A stretch of 63,241 nt of DNA from NCBI GenBank assembly GCA_002862205.1, contig PKCN01000406.1, forward strand, positions 1 through 63,241, given 5' to 3'. Shown one piece after another: positions 27,613 through 36,842 of this stretch; positions within the stretch are counted from its first letter, which is position 1, and each line of letters opens with the position of its first letter. The notes under the pieces were generated by a model. It made no database searches. It saw nothing but the letters and a program-made list of their open reading frames with translations, and was not told the DNA's origin. The position numbers were made by a program, and so were the translations under genes. Origin of the DNA: Planctomycetaceae bacterium. Its GTDB lineage: Bacteria > Planctomycetota > Planctomycetia > Pirellulales > Pirellulaceae.

Positions 27613-27977
27613 TTGAATCTTGCAACGGAGGGATACTTGCTGTCGAAGGCAGGGCAAACCACGGAATCAAAGGAAAACCTTCGTGATCCATGGGAGGGAT
27701 CATTGTGACTGGTCTGCGACGTGCTGCCAATGAGAACCAGCGTACTTCCAATTGAGAACTGTTCCGCATCATCCACTGGCTTCATGACGGTCAATTATAG
27801 AGCAATAAGTCAATAAATTCCCAACTTTATGACAAAACACAGGATTGCGGATTTCCTCAAACGAAAACCCTCGTTATTGAGAATCATCGTCTAGACTAGG
27901 TTCGAGAGATCTGATCTCGCCCGATTTGGTATCGATTCCGACAAGCCTCCTGTCACTATCAGAAAGCGCCATCTGTC
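27613..27977. promoter_or_regulatory. Divergent control region of the glycan operon and xylR-type gene
   Basis: This 365-bp gap separates the first gene of the minus-strand operon from the divergent AraC/XylR-type regulator. It includes an AT-rich core (about 27790-27885, with runs such as caataagtcaataaattccc and tcctcaaacgaaaaccctcg). I could not fix -35/-10 pairs with confidence. By analogy with other XylR-controlled loci, operators for the adjoining regulator would be expected here; none can be proven from one sequence. Confidence 0.4.
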
Positions 27978-29177
27978 ATGGTGAACCGCAAAGCAGGCAG
28001 GAAATTTCACCTCCAACCTCGCGGAAATCGACAACGACCGCATGTGTTGTTGATCGTTGAGACTGCCATGTCATTTGGACGCGGCGTACTGGAAGGGATC
28101 AGTCAGTATCTGGTCGAAAATCCACCATGGTCCGTCCAACTCGACCTGCGGGAACTGTTGGTCACACCACCCGCTTGGCTCGAAAACTGGGATGGGGATG
28201 GCATCATCACTCGATCAACCACACCGGAAATGACCGAGCTGATCGTGAAATCAGGTATTCCAACCGTGAATCTCACCGATATTTACGGTGAACAAGGGCT
28301 TCCTTCGATCTGGAATGACCATGAGGCCATCGGTCAACTCGCTGCCGAACACCTGCTGCAAAGAGGTTTGAAACGTTTTGCATTCTGTGGTTTCACCAAC
28401 CATCAATGGTCCCAAGCAAGACATCGTGGATTTGACAATCATCTGGGGCCCCATGACATCGATGTCCTTTTTCACAGTTCTGATTGGGCACAAGCCAGAC
28501 GCACTGGATGGGAAACACAACAAGCCAACATGGTGCAATGGTTGCTGGATCTTCCCAAGCCAATCGGAGTGATGGCATGCAACGACTTTCGAGGTCAACA
28601 TGTTCTCGAAGCCTGCCGTGTGGCACAAATCTCGGTTCCCGATCAGGTTGCCGTGATCGGGGTCGATAATGATCAAGTCATCTGTGATTTGTGCCAGCCC
28701 TCGCTGTCGAGTGTTATTCCAGCAGCCGATCGAATCGGCTTTGAAGCTGCACGCATGCTGGACCAATTGATGCGAAACGAGGAACCGATGGAGCGTCATG
28801 TCAAAATCGCTCCCCTCGGAATCGCAGCCAGACAATCCACCGATGTGATGGCAATTGATGACGTTGAAGTCGTCTCCGCATTGAAAATCATCCGTGAACG
28901 GGCCTGCAATGGTCTCTCAGTCCGCGAGATTCTGGAGGAAATCCCTATCGCTCGCAGTTCACTCGAGCGCCGGTTCAAGCAATTCGTCGGACGCTCACCA
29001 CAAGCAGAAATCAGAAGCGTCCAAATGAAGAGGGCGCAACAGTTACTACGAGAAACAAAATTGCCTCTGTCACAGGTCGCGAGCCTGACAGGATTCAAAC
29101 ATTCCGAATATTTCAGTGTGGTGTTCAAACGCGAAATCGGGCAAACACCAGGTCAGTATCGAGGCCGCCTTCCCTAA
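27978..29177 (+). CDS. XylR-type AraC-family transcriptional regulator
   Basis: A 399-residue regulator. Residues about 20-290 form a LacI/periplasmic-binding-like sensor domain (HVLLIVETAMSFGRGVLEGI, EHLLQRGLKRFAFCGFTNH, VMACNDFRGQHVLEACR, VPDQVAVIGVDNDQVICDL). Residues about 300-395 carry two AraC-type helix-turn-helix units (VREILEEIPIARSSLERRFK and LPLSQVASLTGFKHSEYFSV, ending in GQTPGQYR). This is the XylR architecture, in which a sugar binds the first domain and switches DNA binding. The start is the ATG at 27978. Its place opposite the sulfatase/glycosidase operon makes it the likely regulator of that operon; the inducing sugar is unknown. Confidence 0.93.
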   Translation: MVNRKAGRKFHLQPRGNRQRPHVLLIVETAMSFGRGVLEGISQYLVENPPWSVQLDLRELLVTPPAWLENWDGDGIITRSTTPEMTELIVKSGIPTVNLTDIYGEQGLPSIWNDHEAIGQLAAEHLLQRGLKRFAFCGFTNHQWSQARHRGFDNHLGPHDIDVLFHSSDWAQARRTGWETQQANMVQWLLDLPKPIGVMACNDFRGQHVLEACRVAQISVPDQVAVIGVDNDQVICDLCQPSLSSVIPAADRIGFEAARMLDQLMRNEEPMERHVKIAPLGIAARQSTDVMAIDDVEVVSALKIIRERACNGLSVREILEEIPIARSSLERRFKQFVGRSPQAEIRSVQMKRAQQLLRETKLPLSQVASLTGFKHSEYFSVVFKREIGQTPGQYRGRLP

Positions 29178-29286
29178 AGACATCAGGCATCGGTTGATCA
29201 GCCACGATGAGCCTGAATCTGCAAACTACTCGGCTTTTCGATCAGCCATCTCTCCAGTGGCGTACTCCTCAACCGGCGATCCCCAC

Positions 29287-29358
29287 GCCCTGAGTCCACG
29301 CGACGCCCTGAGTCCACGCGACGCCCTGAGTCCACGCGATACCCTGAGTCCACGCAAC
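29287..29358. repeat. Tandem repeat, 18 bp x 4
   Basis: The unit gccctgagtccacgcgac repeats at 29287-29304, 29305-29322, 29323-29340 and 29341-29358, the last two with one to three changes. The array lies 110 bp after the XylR-type gene and before the DUF374 gene. The unit length is a multiple of three, and frames on both strands stay open through it, but no gene there is supported. Confidence 0.93.
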
Positions 29359-29525
29359 CACGACTGCCACGGATTTCGGATTGGCTGGCAACCGAAATGC
29401 TAGCAACCCGGCTCTCTTGTCTCCTGGGGTTCAGCATCTTTTGATGTTCACTGCAGAAGCCTATCCGTCTATACATGGTCGAAACCCGAGAATGGGTAGT
29501 GCCTCGGCCTCTGGATACTGCTGGA

Positions 29526-30215
29526 ATGAAAAAACTGACTCCCTGGCTGGCAGGATTCTTTGTCTTAACGCTTCGACTCACCTGCCGATTTCGCTACAAC
29601 AATGACCCACGACAATTACTGAATCGTGACGGCATCAACCATCTGGTTGCAGGCTATCACGCAGTCCAAATTGCGGGTGTGCTGGGAGCCGAACCCGGTG
29701 TTGGGACGATGGTTTCACGATCCAAGGATGGTGACCTGGTCGTGCCGGGCTTGAAGTTGATTGGACACGTTCCACTGCGGGGCAGCAGTGGATCTTCAGA
29801 TAAGGGTGGTTTGGCAGCTCTACAAATATTGCGGGAGTATGTTCAGAGCGGAAAGCCAGTGATGCTCACGGTTGATGGTCCGCGGGGTCCGCGGGGCAAA
29901 GCCCACAAGGGGATCAGCCTACTGGCTCGCAAGACAAAAACACCGATTGTGGGTGTGCTGGCGATCCCAACGCGACGCTGGATTCTGTCCAACACTTGGG
30001 ATCGATTACAAATTCCAAAACCATTCTGCACCATCGATTATTACTTCAGCGACTTGATTTACCCCAAGCGTGGGGAGTCACTGAACGATCTGACTGGACG
30101 CATAGAAGTGGCGTTGGACGAGTTGGAAAAGAAGCACGATCCTGATGAGGGATATCGCGAACGCCCCAAGCGTCGATCCCGACGACAGCGCGTTGCCGAG
30201 CAACAAGCTGCCTAA
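29526..30215 (+). CDS. DUF374-type lysophospholipid acyltransferase
   Basis: A 229-residue LPLAT-superfamily protein (PF04028). A short N-terminal hydrophobic segment (PWLAGFFVLTLRL) probably tethers it to the membrane. Family marks are GYHAVQIAGVLGAE, MVSRSKDGDLVVPGLK, PLRGSSGSSDKGGLAALQ and the strongly conserved MLTVDGPRGPRGKAHKG. Proteins of this group transfer acyl chains to lipid A-like or lysophospholipid acceptors. Two starts are possible, 29475 and 29526; the second places the hydrophobic segment at the N-terminus, as in relatives. A basic tail (RRSRRQR) ends the protein. A 16-bp tandem array begins 11 bp after its stop. Confidence 0.85.
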   Translation: MKKLTPWLAGFFVLTLRLTCRFRYNNDPRQLLNRDGINHLVAGYHAVQIAGVLGAEPGVGTMVSRSKDGDLVVPGLKLIGHVPLRGSSGSSDKGGLAALQILREYVQSGKPVMLTVDGPRGPRGKAHKGISLLARKTKTPIVGVLAIPTRRWILSNTWDRLQIPKPFCTIDYYFSDLIYPKRGESLNDLTGRIEVALDELEKKHDPDEGYRERPKRRSRRQRVAEQQAA

Positions 30216-30225
30216 ATGACGTCAA

Positions 30226-30303
30226 CGTGCTGGGGTCTGTCCGTGCTGGGGTCTGTCCGTGCTGGGGTCTGTCCGTGCTGGGGTTGTCCGTGCTCGGGTC
30301 TGG
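30226..30303. repeat. Tandem repeat, 16 bp x about 5
   Basis: The unit cgtgctggggtctgtc occupies 30226-30241, 30242-30257 and 30258-30273 without change, then a 15-bp copy (30274-30288) and a degenerate fifth (30289-30303). The array starts 11 bp after the stop codon of the DUF374 gene. Confidence 0.93.
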
Positions 30304-30487
30304 GTACGACTCAAGAAATTGATAGGGGCCCCGTTTGCGTTGTTTCACCCTGCAACCTGATTTCTGCAACTTGATTTCCCTTGCCACCACCGCTGAGGGT
30401 GAGTCTCTATTTGTGCTGGGTTGAATGCGTGTGATTGATTTACCTGCCCGGCATCACAAAGGCTCGATCTTTGATATTATCCGCGTC

Positions 30488-31033
30488 ATGAACGCCTCAG
30501 AACAAACCCCCGCCACTCAAGCAGATCCAGCCATGACGATGCTGGAGGCTGCCGTTGGGCAAATTAAATTCGCCAGAGAATATTGTCTGGAGCTACTGGA
30601 TCACACACCTGATGAGGCTTGGTTCGAGATGCCAGCCGGTCTGCCGACTCACATTGCCTGGCAGGTGGGTCATTTAACAGTCAGCCAATACGGGCTATTG
30701 ATGTTTCGAATTCGTGGACGCAGCCCGGACGATCTGGATTTGATTCCAAGTCGTTTTCGCAAGGCGTACAGTCGAAGTTCCAAACCCTCATCCGATATTT
30801 CCCGACAACCAACGGTAAGCGAACTGCGTGAACGGATGGGGATTGTTTACGAACGTTCATTGACAGAATTGAAGACAATCGCACCCGAAACTCTTCTGGA
30901 ACCGGTGGACATGCCCTACGCGGCATATCCGAACAAATTGGGCGCGATCATGTTTTGTCCAATTCATGAGCACACACATATCGGGCAAATTGGCCTGTTG
31001 AGGCGGGCTCTCGGGCTGGAACCCGTTCGTTAA
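30488..31033 (+). CDS. DinB-like four-helix protein
   Basis: A 181-residue protein of the DinB/YfiT fold (PF12867). The three metal histidines expected for the family can be placed: one in THIAWQVGHLTVSQYG and two in CPIHEHTHIGQIGLLRRALG. Members include thiol-dependent transferases and many proteins of unknown function. I took ATG 30488; an upstream in-frame ATG at 30425 would add 21 residues unlike the family. No good ribosome binding site is seen for either. Its TAA stop overlaps by one base a 13-bp tandem array. Confidence 0.82.
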   Translation: MNASEQTPATQADPAMTMLEAAVGQIKFAREYCLELLDHTPDEAWFEMPAGLPTHIAWQVGHLTVSQYGLLMFRIRGRSPDDLDLIPSRFRKAYSRSSKPSSDISRQPTVSELRERMGIVYERSLTELKTIAPETLLEPVDMPYAAYPNKLGAIMFCPIHEHTHIGQIGLLRRALGLEPVR

Positions 31034-31071
31034 CCCGTCCGCTTGACCCGTCCGCTTGACCTATCCGCTTG
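31033..31071. repeat. Tandem repeat, 13 bp x 3, touching a stop codon
   Basis: Units acccgtccgcttg (31033-31045), the same again (31046-31058) and acctatccgcttg (31059-31071). The first base is the last base of the DinB-like gene's TAA. The codons just before the stop (acccgttcgtta, 31021-31032) look like a diverged further unit, so the array may have grown out of the gene's own 3' end. Confidence 0.88.
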
Positions 31072-31177
31072 GCTGCCGCGGCGCAACTGCTGACGCCATC
31101 CTTCTCACGACGTCTGGTTTCTGACAACGTGCAGTTCCCCACAACATGCATCCTATAGCTAGAAAGAGATCTGCAAG

Positions 31178-31990
31178 TTGAATTCAAATCCAGAGAACGA
31201 CTCGATCGAGACGATCAATGAATCGATCTATGATCACCCAAAATACTACGATCTTGTATTTGGTGCTGATTGTGCGGCCGAGATAAAGTTCATCCTTGGT
31301 TGTAGTGACCAATACATGGAGCGTCCTGCGAAGAAGTTTTTCGAACCTGCCTGCGGCACAGGGCGGCTTCTTTACTCACTGGCCAAGCGAGGGCACGCTG
31401 TCACGGGTTTGGATCTGAACCCCAAAGCTGTCGACTTCTGCAATGCACGTTTCAAGCGTCACGGCATCGAAGCGAATGCCTTTGTGGCAGACATGTCCGA
31501 CTTTCAGGTCCCACAGCGGCATGACATAGCGTTCAATACAATCAACAGTTTTCGACATCTTCAAACGGAAAAGGCAGCGCGATCGCACCTCGAATGCATG
31601 GGTCAGGCGATACGCGTTGGGGGTATTTATCTCTTAGGTGTCCACCTGACACCCACCGAAGTTGCTCCCAGCGAAACTGAGTCCTGGTCGGCCCGCAGGG
31701 GACACCTGTCCATCAATACTCACATGTGGACCAAAGAACGGAAAAAGGGAAGTCGAATCGAAAAATTCGGGATTCAATTCGACGTACACAATCCAACCAA
31801 AAGTTTTCGAATTCTGGATGAGCTTGTGCTTCGAAGCTATCGTCCCAAGCAGATGGACCGACTGATCGCTTCGTCGGGCTGCTGGGAAAGCATCGCGACC
31901 TACAATTTTTCGTACGACTTGGACGACCCCATTGAGGTCGATGCGGCCACCGAAGATGTGGTTTATGTGTTACGACGAACACAAGCTTGA
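31178..31990 (+). CDS. SAM-dependent class I methyltransferase
   Basis: A 270-residue Rossmann-fold methyltransferase. Motif I is FFEPACGTGRLLYSLAKRG, motif II GLDLNPKAVDFC, and an acidic DMSDF follows. The N-terminal IYDHPKYYDLVFG is typical of a group of uncharacterised small-molecule methyltransferases. There is no in-frame ATG before motif I, so I take the TTG at 31178, which has AAAGAGAT about 8 bases upstream. Substrate unknown. It stands alone between the DinB-like gene and a convergent membrane-protein gene. Confidence 0.85.
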   Translation: MNSNPENDSIETINESIYDHPKYYDLVFGADCAAEIKFILGCSDQYMERPAKKFFEPACGTGRLLYSLAKRGHAVTGLDLNPKAVDFCNARFKRHGIEANAFVADMSDFQVPQRHDIAFNTINSFRHLQTEKAARSHLECMGQAIRVGGIYLLGVHLTPTEVAPSETESWSARRGHLSINTHMWTKERKKGSRIEKFGIQFDVHNPTKSFRILDELVLRSYRPKQMDRLIASSGCWESIATYNFSYDLDDPIEVDAATEDVVYVLRRTQA

Positions 31991-32017
31991 CACACATTTT
32001 GCCCCAAGTGTCCGAAG

Positions 32018-32557
32018 TCAGGACGTGGCTGGTCTGCGGCCAAGTGCCGCAAAGCCGAAAGCGATGAGAGCCGCCAACAACCCCACAGCGGTGGAAATGA
32101 GAGCAATTCGGCCCCAACGCTGCTTTTCGTCAGCAATCCGTTTGTAGGTAAACGGCTTTCCGAGCTCGATTCCATCGCCCACCATCTGCTCGTATTCCCG
32201 GATCAATTCGGCGGAGGATCTGGTCTCATAATCTGCCCGAAGATCTGCGACATGCTGATCGGTGGTATTAAAATTGGGCATTAAACTCCAACGAATCCCA
32301 CAAAAAGCCGCCACCATGAAACCAGCAACGGTAATCAAACCGAGGGCAACGAAGGGGACAGAAACCCCGCTCTCACGCCGCATTTGCTTCTCAGAATCAG
32401 CTTCCGACGGAGTCTCAGCAAGCGGTAACTGTCGCAAGACTCCCAACTTTGGAATCGAAACTTCCATTTGACATTTGGAACATGTCACTTTGTCGCCCGC
32501 CTGTGAGGGGGTGACGGGTAGGTCAGATTGACAGTTTGGGCAAGGCAAAAGATGCAT
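32018..32557 (-). CDS. Zinc-ribbon membrane protein of unknown function
   Basis: A 179-residue protein. The N-terminus has a zinc ribbon of the CPNCQSDLPV to CSKCQMEVSIP kind (Cys6, Cys9 and a second CxxC near residue 26-29). Two transmembrane helices follow, about residues 68-88 (VALGLITVAGFMVAAFCG) and 150-170 (IALISTAVGLLAALIAFGF), with a charged region between. The start at 32557 places the ribbon at the N-terminus; the frame opens much earlier but without likeness to anything. Similar ribbon-plus-helix proteins are common and uncharacterised in planctomycetes. Confidence 0.75.
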   Translation of the reverse strand: MHLLPCPNCQSDLPVTPSQAGDKVTCSKCQMEVSIPKLGVLRQLPLAETPSEADSEKQMRRESGVSVPFVALGLITVAGFMVAAFCGIRWSLMPNFNTTDQHVADLRADYETRSSAELIREYEQMVGDGIELGKPFTYKRIADEKQRWGRIALISTAVGLLAALIAFGFAALGRRPATS

Positions 32558-33598
32558 AATAGATGAAGATTTGAAGGAGTCCCGACTAGACCGAGCGTTC
32601 TTGGTGACTAAAATTCGTAACAGCAAAAGGCACCAATCGCCACACCCGCCCGAACGTTTAACGGCGATACGAGGCAATATAACAGCGAACTGTTTTGTTC
32701 GTCCCTGTGACCGAATGAGTCGAGTCACAACCCAGGTGGTCAACTTTGCCGATTGCGGCCAGGAAGGCAAAGCCGAAAGGTTTGAAACGAACGTTCCGGG
32801 GGGAACCTCTCGATACGTCTGCGTGCCGACGAAAGTTCGCGGGAATACGCAAAGGCGGTCGGAAACACGGGTGACAACGACTACGGGGAATTCGTAGGAG
32901 GATTCATCTCGTTCTCACGATCAGTTCGATTTAATCCTTCTTCGGGAAAGGAAATGGTATCTAGCAACTTGGTGAGAAGTGAATAGCCGCGATCTGGGAT
33001 CCAGAACGCCATGCTCACAATCGCTCCGAGGTGAAAGGATGCCCCAATCCTAAAGTTTTTCCATTTACAGAGGGTGCAGGAACTCCGAGGACATCGAGTG
33101 CTAGAGTTGTTTGGTTCTCATCTCACGGTCGCCAGACGTCCGTGAAGTGGGATTTGCCAATTTCGATTGGGCAAACTTCCACCGATCAGGTCGTTCGCTT
33201 TGGAATTCCGAAAAGCATGCTTAAAAATGGGATGAATGAACGGTGCAAGATGTGCACCCGTAATTATTCTAGAGAGAGCACCAATCAAACCGACCTCCCC
33301 CTTTCCTTCTGACCCATTCCGCCCAATCATCACTCATGAACGAAAAATCTGACTGAGTGCCAACTGTTACAGGGCCCACCGCCCGCAAAGAATTCACTAT
33401 CCGTTATTGGAAAGCACGCGTTTCATCAAACAACACACTCGCTGATCATTGATTTCACTTCCATGCCGACCTTGATCTCCTGGGAAAGGAACACATCAAG
33501 CGGCCATGACTCACAGCAATCACGATCAAAATCAGCGAGTCGCGTGACCAATAATACCACACCCGAAAACTACCGCATCCGCGCGAGGAGTTCCTCCT
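32558..33598. other. 1-kb gap upstream of the sigma factor
   Basis: No gene is supported here. A minus-strand frame at 33333-33118 has protein-like text (IITGAHLAPFIHPIFKHAFR) but no ribosome binding site, and the stretch could equally be a structured RNA or a dispersed repeat. The last 100 bases form the leader of the sigma-factor gene, including GAGGAG at 33585-33590. The gap is long for this window, where most genes lie within 200 bp of each other. Confidence 0.45.
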
Positions 33599-35161
33599 TT
33601 GTTCGATACCTTACTGGATGAATTTGAAGCCGTCGCAGCACAGAGCACGGAGGCCATGACCAGTGGCTTCCGTAAGTTGCCTATCGACGACAACGAAGAC
33701 AACAACGTTGCTGTGGCCATTGCAGAGCAGGCCGACGGTCAAGTGCAGCTGGACAGTCCTGACGAACTGCTTGCTGTCGATGAAAGCGAATCATGGTCAG
33801 ATGATCCTGTCCGAATGTACCTCACGCAGATGGGAGAGATTCCTCTTCTGACTCGAAGGCAGGAAATTGAACTGGCCAAACGGATTGAAGAGACTCGGCG
33901 ACGTTTCCGGACCAAACTTCTGGAAAACCATTTCGTTCTTGTCGAAGCCTACAAAACTCTCAAGAAGGTCTATCGCAGTCAACTTCCCTTCGACCGAACG
34001 GTTCAAGTGTCGGTCACTGACCGGCTCGAGAAAGAGCAGATCATTGGACGTCTGCCTCACAATCTCCGAACCCTGCAAACCCTGCTTCGCCGCAACCGGC
34101 ACGACTGGAAAGTATCACTCAGCAAGAGTGCTTCCCAGCGTCGACGCGCTGAGGCTTGGCGTTCACTGGCTCGTCGTCGCCGTCGCGCAGTTCGTCTCAT
34201 CGAAGAACTTGGTTTGCGAACTCAGAGAATCGAAACACGCATCGATCTGCTGGAAAAGTTCTCCGTTCGGCTCGGTGAAATTGATCGTGAAATCGCAGCT
34301 CAAAAGCGTACCAAGCATGGACGCGAAGTCCGTGAGGAATTGCTGCACGAGCGTCGTCAAATCCTGACTGCCTGTCAGGAGACACCGACATCGCTTCGCA
34401 ATCGCGTGAAAATGCTGAATTCGGTTTACGCCGAATACCAACAGGCCAAGCGTGAGCTCAGCGAAGGAAATCTCCGATTGGTCGTTTCGATTGCCAAGAA
34501 GTACAGGAACCGGGGTCTTTCATTCCTCGATCTGATTCAGGAAGGAAATGCAGGACTGATGCGTGCGGTCGACAAGTTCGAATACCGTCGCGGATTCAAG
34601 TTTTGCACGTACGCCACATGGTGGATTCGTCAGGCAATCACTCGCGCTGTAGCTGATCAGAGTCGAACCATTCGTATCCCTGTGCACATGGTCGAAACCA
34701 TGAGCCGGGTTCGCAATGTTGCTCGACAACTGCTTCAGGAACTCGGACGCGAACCTACGATTGAAGAGACCGCGCGTCGCGCCGATGTGACGGTTGAAGA
34801 AGCTCGTCGCGTACTGACCATGAGCCGATTCCCGATTTCACTCGACCGGCCTGTCGGCAACAGTGAAGATAGCCAGTTTGGTGATCTTCTGCCTGACGGC
34901 ACTGCCGAAAGTCCACAAATCGGTGCCACTCAGGAAATGCTGCGAGATCGGATCAGCAACGTGCTGAAATCACTTTCCTACCGTGAGCGGGAAATCATCA
35001 AGCTTCGTTACGGGCTCGGTGATGGATACAGCTACACGCTCGAAGAAGTGGGACACATCTTCAAGGTGACGCGAGAGAGGATTCGACAGATCGAAGCAAA
35101 AGCAGTCCGTAAACTGCAGCAGCCAAGCCGTAGTCAGGACTTGGTTGGTTTCCTCGATTAA
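33599..35161 (+). CDS. RNA polymerase sigma-70 factor, RpoD-like
   Basis: A 520-residue primary-type sigma factor. Region 1.2 ([20 protein letters not shown]) is at about 62-95; a basic, coiled non-conserved region spans about 100-280; region 2 follows ([60 protein letters not shown]), then region 3 ([19 protein letters not shown]) and region 4 ([38 protein letters not shown]). Region 1.1 of group 1 factors is absent, replaced by about 60 acidic residues. The start is TTG 33599, supported by GAGGAG 8 bases upstream. A strong intrinsic terminator follows. It may be the housekeeping factor or a close group 2 relative; several RpoD-like factors are common in planctomycetes. Confidence 0.93.
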   Translation: MFDTLLDEFEAVAAQSTEAMTSGFRKLPIDDNEDNNVAVAIAEQADGQVQLDSPDELLAVDESESWSDDPVRMYLTQMGEIPLLTRRQEIELAKRIEETRRRFRTKLLENHFVLVEAYKTLKKVYRSQLPFDRTVQVSVTDRLEKEQIIGRLPHNLRTLQTLLRRNRHDWKVSLSKSASQRRRAEAWRSLARRRRRAVRLIEELGLRTQRIETRIDLLEKFSVRLGEIDREIAAQKRTKHGREVREELLHERRQILTACQETPTSLRNRVKMLNSVYAEYQQAKRELSEGNLRLVVSIAKKYRNRGLSFLDLIQEGNAGLMRAVDKFEYRRGFKFCTYATWWIRQAITRAVADQSRTIRIPVHMVETMSRVRNVARQLLQELGREPTIEETARRADVTVEEARRVLTMSRFPISLDRPVGNSEDSQFGDLLPDGTAESPQIGATQEMLRDRISNVLKSLSYREREIIKLRYGLGDGYSYTLEEVGHIFKVTRERIRQIEAKAVRKLQQPSRSQDLVGFLD

Positions 35162-35206
35162 TCGCTCACCATGCTGTGAATCTCAGCATGCATCAATCAA
35201 AAACGC

Positions 35207-35241
35207 AAAGGCGACACGTTATTCAACGTGTCGCCTTTTTT
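35207..35241 (+). terminator. Intrinsic terminator after the sigma-factor gene
   Basis: A perfect 14-bp stem (aaaggcgacacgtt at 35207-35220 with aacgtgtcgccttt at 35225-35238), a 4-base loop and a T run to 35241. A small hairpin (catgctg/cagcatg, 35170-35190) lies just before it. It is the clearest terminator in the window, and the ribosome binding site of the next gene begins soon after. Confidence 0.93.
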
Positions 35242-35263
35242 GGTCCAAGGAAAAGGGCGAACC

Positions 35264-36697
35264 ATGTCCAACCATCAACTTCTGCTGAAACAGGGATGGC
35301 AACAACACCAAACGGGCAATCTGGATCAGGCGCAACACAAATACCAGCAGGTGATCGCTGCTGATCCCCAAAATCCTGATGCCTGGGTGTTCATGGGAAT
35401 CCTGCAGTTTGATCAGCGACAATTCGAATCGTCGACTGATTCCTACCGCAGAGCATTGAAGCTGAAAGATCATTATCCGATCGCATGGAACAACCTCGGC
35501 AATTCGCTCCGCATGCTGGGAAGCGTTGATGAGGCAGAAAAATGCTTCATTGAGGCACTCTCGCAGCAACCCAATTACCTCTCCGCATTCAAGAATCGTG
35601 GCACCCTGTGGATATGGGCAGGGGAAATTGAGAAGGGCTTGAAATGGTATCAGGAAGGTCTGAAACATCACCCGGATGAAGTCGAACTTCACCGCAATCT
35701 GGGCGTCATTCACCTCCTGCTGGGTAACTATGAAATCGGATGGTCCGAGTATCGCTGGCGTTGGAAGTTTCCGGGGATGTACCGCCCTGAGACTGATGCA
35801 CCCACTTGGAAAGGTGAACCACTGGAGAACAGGACCATTCTGATTTACCCGGAGCAAGGCCTCGGTGACGCGATCCAATTCATCCGTGTCGCAAACGAAC
35901 TCACAAAACAAGGTGCCAGAGTCTACGTTCAGATCGGCAACCGCCTGGAAGCTCTGTTTTGCTCGGCGCCGGGCATTGATCAACTGTTGAATCGTGATCA
36001 ACCGCTGCCACGTTTTGACTACCACGCTTCTTTCATCGAAGTGATCGATTATCTTTATCAAACGACTGGAGAGATTGCCTGGGGGTCAGACCTGTTTGCA
36101 AATCTTCCTGGATACCTGAGAGTTTCTGACGCCTTGGTCGATTACTGGCGTCAGTGGTTTACCCAACGCTCTGGCTTAGCTGTTCCACCTGCAGTGGCAG
36201 ACGCTGCGGCAGGAAGGAAGCGATTGAGAGTGGGAATCAACTGGCAGGGCAATCCGGATCATCATGCCGATATCTATCGCAGCATGCCCCTGGAAATGCT
36301 TGCCCCGCTGGCAACCATCGAGAACGTCGAACTGTTCAGCCTTCAATTTGGCTTTGGCAGCGAGCAGTTGACTCAAAGCCAGCTCAGCCATGCGATCGTG
36401 CAATTCCCAGCTCACGTCGATAGCGATGGCGGCGCATTCACCGATACAGCAGCGATTCTCAGTAATCTGGATGTGGTTGTGACCACGGATACATCTGTGG
36501 CCCATCTCGCAGGTGCTGTGGGCACCAAAACGCACTTGTTGCTCGGCAAAGTCCCTGATTGGCGTTGGCTCCAAAGCGGCTCCAGCACGCCTTGGTATCC
36601 CCACATGCGATTGTTCCGTCAAAGCAAACTGGGAGCGTGGGATGAGCCGGTTGCCGAGGTAGCATCACTGCTGAGAGAAACAGCCAACGCTGGCTGA
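35264..36697 (+). CDS. TPR protein with glycosyltransferase-like C-terminal domain
   Basis: A 477-residue protein. Residues about 1-165 hold four to five tetratricopeptide repeats (LLKQGWQQHQTGNLDQAQHK, AWNNLGNSLRMLGSVDEAEK, HRNLGVIHLLLGNYEIGWSE). The remainder resembles the GT-B-type domain found behind TPRs in planctomycetes and proteobacteria: ILIYPEQGLGDAIQFIR, RVGINWQGNPDHHADIYRS and VVTTDTSVAHLAGAVGTKTH. It may glycosylate proteins, as O-GlcNAc-type enzymes do, but this is inference. The start at 35264 has AAGGAAAAGGG just upstream and comes 23 bp after the terminator. No signal peptide. Confidence 0.85.
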   Translation: MSNHQLLLKQGWQQHQTGNLDQAQHKYQQVIAADPQNPDAWVFMGILQFDQRQFESSTDSYRRALKLKDHYPIAWNNLGNSLRMLGSVDEAEKCFIEALSQQPNYLSAFKNRGTLWIWAGEIEKGLKWYQEGLKHHPDEVELHRNLGVIHLLLGNYEIGWSEYRWRWKFPGMYRPETDAPTWKGEPLENRTILIYPEQGLGDAIQFIRVANELTKQGARVYVQIGNRLEALFCSAPGIDQLLNRDQPLPRFDYHASFIEVIDYLYQTTGEIAWGSDLFANLPGYLRVSDALVDYWRQWFTQRSGLAVPPAVADAAAGRKRLRVGINWQGNPDHHADIYRSMPLEMLAPLATIENVELFSLQFGFGSEQLTQSQLSHAIVQFPAHVDSDGGAFTDTAAILSNLDVVVTTDTSVAHLAGAVGTKTHLLLGKVPDWRWLQSGSSTPWYPHMRLFRQSKLGAWDEPVAEVASLLRETANAG

Positions 36698-36729
36698 CAA
36701 CAACAGGTTCATCACCGCCCTGAACGATC

Positions 36730-36760
36730 GTTTCGCCACACGCTTCTGGCTAGGCGAAAC
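36730..36760. terminator. Stem-loop between convergent genes
   Basis: GTTTCGCC (36730-36737) pairs with GGCGAAAC (36753-36760), extended by ATC/CGAT with one bulge, around a 15-base loop. It lies between the convergent TPR and lipA genes, so it could end transcription from both sides, but there is no T run. Confidence 0.35.
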
Positions 36761-36842
36761 CGATGGGCAGTTCGCACACAGTGGCTAGCCGGCGAATCCC
36801 GGGACACGATGAACCTTACTCGGCACTCGTACTTGGGCATGA

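Noticed and set aside
35219-36061. 280-codon minus-strand frame opposite the TPR gene
   Set aside because: The plus strand has clear TPR repeats, a good ribosome binding site and glycosyltransferase-like motifs; the minus frame has none.
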